A DNA stretch of 5,347 nt, taken from NCBI GenBank assembly GCA_021736565.1, contig JAIPFO010000269.1:1-5347 (forward strand), read 5' to 3'. Below the pieces are notes generated by a model. That model saw only the letters and a list, made by a program, of their open reading frames with translations. It had not been told where the DNA came from and did not search any database. The stretch comes from Phycisphaerae bacterium (GTDB taxonomy: Bacteria > Planctomycetota > Phycisphaerae > Sedimentisphaerales > SM23-30). Position 1 is the stretch's first letter, and every line of letters starts with the position of its first letter. The position numbers and the translations under genes are program-made. Shown in pieces: positions 1 to 4,869 of the stretch.

Positions 1-702
1 TCCCTGGTCGTTCAGGTTAAAATTCAAATGCCCCTTCACCTTATCCAGCGTATTAACTTCGACCTGCCCGTCAATTTCACTCACAACCAACGCCTTCCCA
101 TCCGGTCGAACGATCCGCACCTGGCCGTTACGAACAACACATGTTCCAATAATCGCCGGCAAATCCTCCCCGGAACCCTCACCGCTGGCATGATCGATAC
201 CAGAAGTGGGTTGTTTAACCCGGGCTCCTGGGGCACGTTCACCCTTACCGGGCTCTCCAGCCCCCTGCGTCTTTTTTGTAGACTCCTCGGGAAGATAAAC
301 AACCGCCGAAACCCCATCCAGCGTAATCTCACCAAACGCCATCGGGTCCATGATCATCCCGATAAGACCATTTCCCAGCGATGCTTTTTCCAGTGCCACG
401 ATCTCCCGACCTTCACCATCCCACACCTTCAGGCCTGCCAGATGACAGCTATCCCGCCAGGAAACAGAGAACTCCTGAACTTCAATACGATAGTCCGTCT
501 GCTCATTAATCGCCGAGACAATAGCATGCCGAACGGACGTCAAGGAGGCCAGGGTAGGGATCAAGGCAATAAACAGGATGATCAGCAAAAAAATAGAAAC
601 CAATATTCGCAGCCACCACCGCTTCTTCTTTTTACCGCCCGCCCCACGCCCTTTTTCCGTTACGCCATCCTGATCCTGCTGATTATTGATTTTATTGGCC
701 AT
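1..702 (-). CDS. AsmA-like/DUF748-type membrane-anchored envelope protein, N-terminal part
   Basis: This is a minus-strand frame of 234 codons that begins at the ATG at 702-700 and stays open to the left edge, so the C-terminus is missing. The N-terminus is charged and hydrophilic (residues 1-30, with a GGKKKKR stretch at 23-29). One membrane helix follows at about residues 33-53 (ILVSIFLLIILFIALIPTLA), then the periplasmic part. The motif order after the helix, TSVRHAIVSAINEQTDYRIE, then VSWRDSCHLAGLKVWDGEG, then ITLDGVSAVVYLPEE, is what AsmA/TamB/DUF748-type proteins show. In that family a single-helix anchor carries a long beta-rich periplasmic body linked to outer-membrane assembly or lipid transport. 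Residues 140-180 form a low-complexity Gly/Glu/Lys-rich insert before the strands resume. A GGGAG Shine-Dalgarno 9 bases upstream supports the start. The family assignment is from pattern recognition and the exact subfamily is uncertain. Confidence 0.75.
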   Translation of the reverse strand, partial: MANKINNQQDQDGVTEKGRGAGGKKKKRWWLRILVSIFLLIILFIALIPTLASLTSVRHAIVSAINEQTDYRIEVQEFSVSWRDSCHLAGLKVWDGEGREIVALEKASLGNGLIGMIMDPMAFGEITLDGVSAVVYLPEESTKKTQGAGEPGKGERAPGARVKQPTSGIDHASGEGSGEDLPAIIGTCVVRNGQVRIVRPDGKALVVSEIDGQVEVNTLDKVKGHLNFNLNDQG

Positions 703-888
703 CGACTAAAACTCCCTATACTTGGTTCCCGCGTTAGAAGGTGTTTTACGTGTTTAAAATCATCTTTTAAGATGCCGGAAACAGGATTCATTAATACTTA
801 GGACGCTGGGGTCATACGTTTCATACCACACGACCAACAGAGATATTGCACGCAACATCTGATTGCCAGACCATCATGTCTTTTTACT
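703..888 (-). other. Long 5' leader of the AsmA-like gene
   Basis: If the promoter at 889-917 is used, the transcript has a leader of about 180 nt before the AsmA-like ATG. The leader is AT-rich. It contains one small inverted repeat, CATCTT/AAGATG, around 765-778, with a loop of only a few bases. I see no recognisable riboswitch, RNA gene or short peptide with its own ribosome binding site here. Confidence 0.3.
712..716 (-). promoter_or_regulatory. Ribosome binding site of the AsmA-like gene
   Basis: On the minus strand GGGAG lies 9 bases before the ATG at 702. It supports this frame over the longer open frame on the opposite strand across the same DNA. Confidence 0.6.
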
Positions 889-917
889 ATTATCTATATG
901 GTTAGGTCAAAAGTCAA
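889..917 (-). promoter_or_regulatory. Sigma-70-type promoter for the AsmA-like gene
   Basis: On the minus strand TTGACT (917-912) and GATAAT (894-889) are separated by exactly 17 bases. Each hexamer matches the TTGACA/TATAAT consensus at 5 of 6 positions. The -35 hexamer lies inside the repeat copy at 898-944 and the -10 lies outside it. The orientation and the absence of any other gene before 702 fit transcription of the AsmA-like gene. Planctomycete promoters do not always follow this consensus, so this is a sequence-based prediction. Confidence 0.5.
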
Positions 918-958
918 TACTGACGCATAAAAACGTCGATTAAAAGCCAGGATCATGC
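898..958 (+). repeat. Dispersed intergenic repeat, copy A (left flank of the lipoprotein gene)
   Basis: Bases 898-944 match 1657-1703 at 39 of 47 positions without a gap, including shared blocks GGTCAAAAGTC and TAAAAACGTC. The following bases (GATTAAAAGCCAGGAT) resemble the start of the repeat after lpxB at 3202, but the hairpin part is missing here and the lipoprotein stop codon follows at 961-963. Copies A and B lie in the same orientation and flank the DUF1080 gene. Confidence 0.6.
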
Positions 959-960
959 GA

Positions 961-1611
961 TCACAATACTTTGGGGGCTGGCGTTATTTTTATATCTCTA
1001 AACTGAATGGGGGTGCCTTCTGATGTGATGCAGATTTTCCCGGAATGTCTCGCGGCCCGTATTGTTTGATTGACGATTCGCTCGTTGATGATCAGGGTGA
1101 CGATGGGCCCCTCTGCAATGATCTTGTATGAATTCCATTGGCCAGGCGGATTTTCGGCCGCTTCTGTTTTAACGATATTCGTTAGTTCCCCAAATTTATC
1201 GTGGGAGATGGACTTCATTCTATCAGCAGGGCCTATCAGTTCGTACCCATCGAGTGCCCAGAAGTCACCGGCTTCATCTGCGTTGATCTGTGCTTCAAGG
1301 CTTTTAGGCCAGATTTTATCCGGGCCGGTAGCACGAATTAGAATCCCACCTTTGCCAGGAGACCTCCCGTCCGGCCACCGCCACTGAAAGGTCATCGTGA
1401 AATCGCTGTAGGATTCGTCGGTATAGAGATAGCCCAGCGGCATACCGGTGCATGTGAGCACACCATCGTTGATCTGCCATGTGTCCTGCTGCTTGGCTTG
1501 GCTGTCTTCCAGGTAGCAGGACCATTTGATCGGGGTGCCTGGAACGCTTGCACAACCCGTAAAGAGCATGCAAAGGGCAATTAGCATTGTTAATGTGACT
1601 GTGATTTTCAT
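961..1611 (-). CDS. DUF1080 (3-keto-disaccharide hydrolase-like) lipoprotein
   Basis: This encodes 216 residues, read leftwards from the ATG at 1611-1609. An ATG 12 codons further out (1647) is also in frame, but AGGAGGT sits just before the 1611 ATG and the protein then starts with a clean lipoprotein signal: MKIT, a hydrophobic stretch, and the lipobox LFTGC with Cys20 as the lipidated residue. The mature part has the jelly-roll features of DUF1080: VLTCTGMPLGYLYTDESYSD, then FTMTFQWRWPDG, GKGGILIRATGP, WPKSLEAQI, then GQWNSYKIIAEG and a closing IQFRDIKITP. Some family members hydrolyse 3-keto-glycosides during sugar breakdown, and many planctomycete members are uncharacterised, so the substrate here is unknown. 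Alanine after the cysteine is compatible with outer-membrane sorting by E. coli rules. The gene stands alone between two copies of a repeat. Confidence 0.85.
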   Translation of the reverse strand: MKITVTLTMLIALCMLFTGCASVPGTPIKWSCYLEDSQAKQQDTWQINDGVLTCTGMPLGYLYTDESYSDFTMTFQWRWPDGRSPGKGGILIRATGPDKIWPKSLEAQINADEAGDFWALDGYELIGPADRMKSISHDKFGELTNIVKTEAAENPPGQWNSYKIIAEGPIVTLIINERIVNQTIRAARHSGKICITSEGTPIQFRDIKITPAPKVL

Positions 1612-1614
1612 GGG

Positions 1615-1621
1615 ACCTCCT
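1615..1621 (-). promoter_or_regulatory. Strong ribosome binding site deciding the lipoprotein start
   Basis: On the minus strand AGGAGGT ends 3 bases before the ATG at 1611. It is the best Shine-Dalgarno match in the window. It selects this ATG over the upstream in-frame ATG at 1647, which would place 12 extra residues in front of the signal peptide. Confidence 0.75.
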
Positions 1622-1656
1622 GAATGGTGTTTGTTGATTGGATTCATGGCATCCTG

Positions 1657-1740
1657 ATGGTTGGGTCAAAAGTCGATATTGACAGGTAAAAACGTCATTT
1701 AAACATCAGAATTGATCCGTCAAAGGCAGATTGGCGTCAA
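1657..1740 (+). repeat. Dispersed intergenic repeat, copy B, with degenerate hairpin
   Basis: Bases 1657-1703 match copy A (898-944) at 39 of 47 positions. Bases 1716-1740 (TCCGTCAAAGGCAGATTGGC, then GTCAA) match the repeat after lpxB at 3221-3245 at 22 of 25 positions. Copy B is therefore the only one in the window carrying both halves. The hairpin arms TCCGTC and GGCAGA pair imperfectly, so this looks like a decayed copy. It sits just upstream of the DUF1080 lipoprotein gene. Confidence 0.6.
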
Positions 1741-1861
1741 TTCCTATAGTGATTATATCCATTATGATCAAGAATGCAATTATCCATTTCCCCGGGCCAT
1801 AGCCCGAGACCGCCAGGTGGCCACCGTCCGTGCAGTGCCCCGAAATAAACGCCAGCGTCAT
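1706..1861 (-). CDS. Possible 51-residue small membrane protein, or remnant
   Basis: On the minus strand an ATG at 1861-1859 opens 51 codons to a TGA at 1708-1706. The frame is also open for 14 codons upstream without another start. The product begins MTLAFISGHCTDGGHLAVSG. It has a Gly/His-rich segment followed by one strongly hydrophobic stretch at residues 26-41 (KWIIAFLIIMDIITIG) that could span a membrane. There is no Shine-Dalgarno sequence before the ATG. The last 12 or so codons are made of repeat-B sequence, and the Gly-rich part coincides with GC-rich inverted repeats. It may therefore be a chance frame through repetitive DNA. I do not recognise a family. Confidence 0.25.
   Translation of the reverse strand: MTLAFISGHCTDGGHLAVSGYGPGKWIIAFLIIMDIITIGIDANLPLTDQF
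1793..1825. repeat. GC-rich inverted repeats in the gap before lpxB
   Basis: CGGGC and GCCCG (1793-1797 and 1802-1806) pair around CATA. GGTGGCCACC at 1816-1825 is a perfect 10-base palindrome. They stand out in an otherwise AT-rich gap of about 390 bases. No T-tract follows on either strand, so neither looks like an intrinsic terminator. Confidence 0.4.
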
Positions 1862-1960
1862 CAGTATTTTTAATGTCCGTTCATCGCATCTAAAAAACCC
1901 ATTTTAGATACGAAAAACAACTTTTTGACAGGGGAGTCCAAATGGGGAATTCCAATTGTC

Positions 1961-1989
1961 TTGACATTTTGTGCGGTAATCGCTTTGAT
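1961..1989 (+). promoter_or_regulatory. Promoter of lpxB, predicting a nearly leaderless mRNA
   Basis: TTGACA (1961-1966, 6 of 6) is followed after exactly 17 bases by TTTGAT (1984-1989, 4 of 6 to TATAAT). Transcription would start about 6-9 bases further on, at about 1995-1998. The lpxB ATG is at 1998-2000, so the transcript would have almost no leader. This fits the lack of a Shine-Dalgarno sequence. Confidence 0.5.
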
Positions 1990-1997
1990 GTGCTCCT

Positions 1998-3194
1998 ATG
2001 AATGAGACAAATGAACCATCAAAAACAATAGCGGCCCCTTTGGGTAATGAAAAAACAGGCCAGACGATATTTATCAGTGCCGGCGAGGTCAGCGGTGATA
2101 AACATGCCGGACGGCTGGTTGGGCGATTGGGCGAGATTTTGCCCAATACGCGTTTTGAGGGCCTTGGCGGGCCTTCGATGGCTGAAAATGGGTGTGATTT
2201 GCTGGAAAACCTGGTCGATCGCAGTGCGATGCTGACCCATGCGGTTGGACAGATCGGGTTTTATTGGAAGCTGAAAAAACGTATAAAAGCGCATTTCAAG
2301 GCCAATAAGCCAGATCTGGTGATTGTGGTGGATTCGCCGGCCTGGAATTTTCATGTGGCCAAGATCGCCAAACGGATGGGGATACCGGTTTTGTTCTATG
2401 TCGCACCGCAATTATGGGCCTGGGGCCGGTGGCGTGCCGGGAAACTCCGACGGCTGGCCAGTCATGTGGCCTGCATCTTACCCTTTGAGGAGCAATGGTT
2501 TAGGGAACGTAATATCCCGGCGACTTATGTAGGCCACCCGCTATTTGACGATTTTTCGACCGTACCGGCCGAGGCATCAAGTGACCCTAAGCATTTCCCG
2601 ACCGTCGCACTGCTGCCGGGCTCTCGCAAGCATGAAATTGAAAAACTGTGGCTGCCAATGCAAATAATTGCCCGTGGGATCCAGATGAAGTACGGGAACG
2701 CTCGCTTCTTAACTGCTGCATCAGACACCAGTTACGCTGAATTATTGCGGGAGACCGCCGACCCGGTCCTGGGAATTGAGGTTCGCCATACCAGCCTGGA
2801 GGCCGTAACGCGACATGCGGACCTGGCCTTGATCGCTTCAGGGACCGCGACGCTGGAGGTGGCGGCTCAGCATTGTCCGATGATCGTAATGTACCAAGTA
2901 GGGCTGTTTCAGTGGTATGTTCTGGGGAAATTACTGTTGAAGACTAAGTTTATATCGTTAGTTAACATACTGGCACAAAAGGAGTTAGTACCGGAAATCG
3001 TGCCGCTGGGCACCCGCGTTCTGGCGGTGCGCGACCTGGCGATTGGGTTATTGGACGATCCGGAAAAGCTGGCGAAAATGCGAGAGGAGCTGGCCGAGAT
3101 GGTTAAGCCTGTTGTTCGGCCTGGAGCGACGGATCATGTGGCAGACATTGCCAAAAAATTGTTGGTTGCGTCAAAAGCCAATAGTAACGGGTAA
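1998..3194 (+). CDS. lpxB: Lipid-A-disaccharide synthase
   Basis: This 398-residue protein is a GT19-family glycosyltransferase. It condenses UDP-2,3-diacylglucosamine with lipid X to make the lipid A disaccharide 1-phosphate, at the cytoplasmic face of the inner membrane. All family blocks are present: IFISAGEVSGDKHAG (24-38), FEGLGGPSM (53-61), PDLVIVVDSPAWNF (105-118, with the conserved acidic residue at 112), FYVAPQLWAWG (133-143), LPFEEQWF (161-168), YVGHPLFDD (177-185), LLPGSRKHEI (205-214), SGTATLEVA (281-289) and FISLVNILAQKELVPEI (318-334). About 22 residues precede the first core strand, where most homologues start within a few residues. No later ATG lies in that extension, and a TGA four codons upstream excludes an earlier start. 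Tandem TAA codons end the gene. No other lpx gene is in the window, so it looks monocistronic here. Confidence 0.96.
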   Translation: MNETNEPSKTIAAPLGNEKTGQTIFISAGEVSGDKHAGRLVGRLGEILPNTRFEGLGGPSMAENGCDLLENLVDRSAMLTHAVGQIGFYWKLKKRIKAHFKANKPDLVIVVDSPAWNFHVAKIAKRMGIPVLFYVAPQLWAWGRWRAGKLRRLASHVACILPFEEQWFRERNIPATYVGHPLFDDFSTVPAEASSDPKHFPTVALLPGSRKHEIEKLWLPMQIIARGIQMKYGNARFLTAASDTSYAELLRETADPVLGIEVRHTSLEAVTRHADLALIASGTATLEVAAQHCPMIVMYQVGLFQWYVLGKLLLKTKFISLVNILAQKELVPEIVPLGTRVLAVRDLAIGLLDDPEKLAKMREELAEMVKPVVRPGATDHVADIAKKLLVASKANSNG

Positions 3195-3200
3195 TAACTT

Positions 3201-3245
3201 TGATTAAAACCCAGGATTAATCCGCCAAAGGCGGACTGGCGTCAA
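3201..3245 (+). repeat. Dispersed hairpin repeat, copy C, after lpxB
   Basis: TCCGCC (3221-3226) and GGCGGA (3230-3235) form a perfect 6-base stem with an AAA loop. CCAG (3211-3214) and CTGG (3236-3239) can extend it across a one-sided bulge. Bases 3221-3245 match copy B at 22 of 25 positions. It lies 7 bases after the lpxB stop and could end or stabilise the transcript, but no T-tract follows, so it is not a typical intrinsic terminator. Confidence 0.6.
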
Positions 3246-3378
3246 AATTGCTCGCTGGTGAAATTATTGAGAAAAAAAGCGGCCCTGCGGGATAATTTAT
3301 TACGGTTGTAAGTACCTACATAGCAACACCTTACAGTTTTATGTCCGTTTTTTTTACATTTTCTTAAAAAATAAATAA

Positions 3379-3510
3379 AATATCTGGGACATATCCGGGA
3401 CCACTGGCCACTATGTAATTGAAGGTCAGTATGATCTTCAAATTTCGCCTCAAGAAAATCTAATGGAAGAGCCTGAAGCCCTTTGGTTTTTGGAGTATTT
3501 CGAAAGTTAA
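3379..3510 (+). pseudogene. Possible coding remnant in the gap after lpxB
   Basis: An open frame of 43 codons runs from just after a TAA at 3376 to a TAA at 3508-3510. The only internal ATG (3463) is near its end and no other plausible start is seen. Its later part reads HYVIEGQYDLQISPQENL and then MEEPEALWFLEYFES, with balanced, protein-like composition. It may be the tail of a lost gene. I do not recognise the family, and the length is short enough for chance. The rest of the gap (3246-3378 and 3511-3640) shows only an AT-rich stretch with a run of eight T at 3348-3355, and no gene or RNA I can support. Confidence 0.25.
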
Positions 3511-3688
3511 TGAACAGAGCTTTTGAAATAGTCTTTGGCCGGGGCTTTTTCTTTGCGCAGATTTTATGGGTACGAATTTGACGCAGGTGTGGGAATTTTG
3601 ATCGGTTTTTTTCAGTTTTTGCGGTGCGGGGGTTCGCTGAGATTCTTTAACACAAAGGGGCGAAATCGCTTGGATTCAGGTTGAAAGC

Positions 3689-3802
3689 ATGCACACCGGA
3701 GGGGATGAAGAGATATTTTATTGGTTTTATGCTTGGGCCGGTGGCAGGATGAAGTTGGCTGACGGGTTGTCCTGGCCGTTGGTTAATGAAAACGGATTAT
3801 GA
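3689..3802 (+). CDS. Small unrecognised protein coupled to the next ORF
   Basis: A 37-codon ORF runs from the ATG at 3689 to a TGA at 3800-3802. The frame is open for 16 further codons upstream (to a TGA at 3638), reading RGEIAWIQVES just before the Met. The product is rich in aromatic and acidic residues (DEEIFYWFYAWAGGRMKLAD, then GLSWPLVNENGL). Only a weak CAGG lies 8 bases before the ATG. The stop overlaps the start of the next ORF as ATGA, which usually indicates translational coupling and is the main support for it being coding. It may be the C-terminal end of a longer ancestral protein whose front was lost. No family recognised. Confidence 0.4.
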   Translation: MHTGGDEEIFYWFYAWAGGRMKLADGLSWPLVNENGL

Positions 3803-4119
3803 ACCGCGAATATGTTGATGAAGATAATCTCATTAAATTTAAGGAACAACTTCTCAAGACAGGTGATTTGCTTGAAAAAAGAGCCTTTCTGATTGAACCC
3901 AATCATTATGATGCACGAGCAAATATTTTAAGTCACTTTATGAACTTTCAAGTAGGCAAGGTGACATTAGTTGAGTTAAAACTAGTTCAGGGAAGAATAA
4001 GGAATTTTGATACTGAGCAGATACGTCAACAAATTGAACAGAATCGCCAACAGCGTAAGGCGTTGCTTACTTGTGTATCCCAAATGCGAGATTGCTTAAG
4101 GAGCCAAATCCGTGGTTAG
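3799..4119 (+). CDS. Hypothetical protein of 106 residues, helical
   Basis: A complete ORF runs from an ATG overlapping the preceding stop (ATGA) to a TAG at 4117-4119. A TGA four codons upstream excludes an earlier start. The protein looks largely alpha-helical: residues 8-30 (DEDNLIKFKEQLLKTGDLLE and on), a middle part containing PNHYDARANILSHFMNFQVG, and a Gln/Arg/Glu-rich end at 65-106 (FDTEQIRQQIEQNRQQRKAL) that could form a coiled coil. There is no signal peptide and no membrane segment; two cysteines (92 and 99) are near the end. The codons are clearly more AT-rich than in lpxB, which suggests a different origin. No Shine-Dalgarno lies near the start, consistent with coupling to the upstream small ORF. 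I do not recognise the family and assign no function. Confidence 0.6.
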   Translation: MNREYVDEDNLIKFKEQLLKTGDLLEKRAFLIEPNHYDARANILSHFMNFQVGKVTLVELKLVQGRIRNFDTEQIRQQIEQNRQQRKALLTCVSQMRDCLRSQIRG

Positions 4120-4269
4120 GCAGACCTTTATTTTTAATAACCAGGGAAAGTTAAAAGCACTTACCTATAGCAAAATGCCATACCTTTTTTGTATTCATTT
4201 ACAATTAATAAAAATAGTTTCCGCCGGAGGTCGCAGATCAGTCTTTGGATGGCGGTTTCTTCTAAGCAA

Positions 4270-4373
4270 GCCCGAAGGGCTAAGATAACTTAGCCCAGGG
4301 CACAGTCAGCGCAGTCCGCCGAAGGCGGCACGCCCTGGGTTTAAAACCCTCCCCTCGCCCCCCCCCGCAGGGG
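4270..4373. repeat. Cluster of nested GC-rich inverted repeats
   Basis: Several perfect inverted repeats are packed into about 100 bases. GCCC/GGGC (4270-4280) pairs around GAA. GGGCTAAG/CTTAGCCC (4277-4284 and 4289-4296) pairs around ATAA. CCCAGGGC (4294-4301) pairs with GCCCTGGG (4332-4339) and encloses CCGCC/GGCGG (4316-4320 and 4324-4328) around GAA. GGGTTTAAAACCC follows at 4337-4349, then a C-rich tract with CCCCT/AGGGG arms. The inner CCGCC-GAA-GGCGG hairpin resembles the one after lpxB. Such structures suit REP-like dispersed elements or structured RNA. The overlapping arms allow alternative folds. It fills most of the gap between 4120 and 4434, which holds no gene I can see. Confidence 0.6.
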
Positions 4374-4389
4374 ACCAGGGGGATATAGT

Positions 4390-4430
4390 CGCATTATTTA
4401 TGAAATGCGGTACTAGGATTGCATTATTTA
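4390..4430. repeat. Short direct repeat and hairpin before the zinc-ribbon gene
   Basis: GCATTATTTA occurs at 4391-4400 and again at 4421-4430, exactly 30 bases apart. The first copy also forms one arm of a hairpin, CGCATT (4390-4395) with AATGCG (4404-4409). A 12-codon frame starting at the ATG at 4400 ends in an ATGA overlap with the next gene's start at 4435. Its role is unclear. Confidence 0.35.
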
Positions 4431-4434
4431 AAAT

Positions 4435-4722
4435 ATGAGAGGGGAAGCGATCAAGTGTCGCTTTTGTAATGAGTTTCTTGATGACTCTTACAAACCAAAA
4501 CCAAAGACAAAATGGTATTATTCCACCTCTGCTATTGTAATCGGCTTGATAACTTTAGGCCCGCTTGCATTACCTTTGGTATGGAACGATCCAAAATACA
4601 AAGTGAATACCAAGGTCATTTTAACAATTGCTGTGATTGCTGTTACGATCTGGCTTTGCTATCTTATGGGAAATCTGTATAAACAGTTTATAAAGGATAT
4701 AAACTCCCTCGGCTTGAATTAG
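4435..4722 (+). pseudogene. Zinc-ribbon/two-helix membrane protein, N-terminally truncated
   Basis: This ORF of 95 residues has one zinc knuckle, IKCRFCNEFLDD (Cys8 and Cys11), then a Lys/Pro linker (YKPKPKTKWYY), membrane helix 1 at about 30-50 (TSAIVIGLITLGPLALPLVW) and helix 2 at about 60-78 (VILTIAVIAVTIWLCYLM). This matches a widespread family of small zinc-ribbon membrane proteins of unknown function. As I know it, the family starts with a first CxxC knuckle (an MKKCPYC-type start) about 15 residues before the EAIKCRFC block. Here only the second knuckle remains. A TAA two codons upstream closes the frame, and there is no ribosome binding site at the right distance. The 5' end abuts the hairpin cluster. 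I infer a 5'-truncated gene. The remainder is intact and could still make a membrane protein, so a live shortened form is possible. Confidence 0.6.
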
Positions 4723-4746
4723 TTTAAGTGGGTTTAATCCGATATC

Positions 4747-4869
4747 TTACCCATTCCTCATATGTTCCAAATAAGACATGACACTCTCAACTTCATTTTC
4801 ACTTATTAGTTCTAACCCAAAATGACTAACAACATAACAGAGGCCGTATACAGGTCTGCTAAAGAATCC
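4747..4869 (-). pseudogene. Possible minus-strand gene remnant
   Basis: An open minus-strand frame without a usable start ends at a TAA (4749-4747). It reads VYGLCYVVSHFGLEL and then ISENEVESVMSYLEHMRNG, which looks like the C-terminal end of a real protein. Further upstream on the same strand, protein-like pieces continue in other frames (VAHLDAHKDSLADLY near 4850-4890, DYRFFDVPE near 4920-4945), as expected for a gene broken by indels. The region from 4822 on conflicts with the plus-strand relic described separately, and I cannot decide between them where they overlap. Family unknown. Confidence 0.3.

Noticed and set aside
81..335. A minus-strand open frame of 84 codons.
   Set aside because: It lies in another frame of the AsmA-like gene on the same strand; the Arg-rich product is typical of an off-frame reading.
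28..801. A long plus-strand open frame of 257 codons.
   Set aside because: It lies opposite the AsmA-like gene. Its product has no domain signature and is Pro/Arg/Asn-rich in a mirror-image way, while the minus-strand frame has a membrane helix, AsmA-like motifs and a ribosome binding site.
1612..1647. An upstream ATG extending the DUF1080 protein by 12 residues.
   Set aside because: It would put MNPINKHHSGGP in front of a clear lipoprotein signal peptide, and the perfect AGGAGG lies before the inner ATG, within the would-be extension.
1316..1669. Other open frames over the DUF1080 gene on both strands, including a plus-strand one at 1070-1387.
   Set aside because: They are off-frame or opposite-strand readings of a recognised gene and have no motifs or ribosome binding sites of their own.
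2019..2728. Several opposite-strand or off-frame ORFs inside lpxB.
   Set aside because: All overlap the continuous LpxB family motifs and show no independent evidence.
3201..3300. An intrinsic terminator for lpxB.
   Set aside because: The hairpin at 3221-3235 is followed by CTGGCGTCAAAA rather than a T-tract, and the short CCC/GGG stem near 3285 is too weak.
4270..4350. A tRNA or other standard RNA gene in the GC-rich structured region.
   Set aside because: There is no cloverleaf with T-loop GTTCRA or anticodon arm spacing; the stems nest as overlapping inverted repeats instead.
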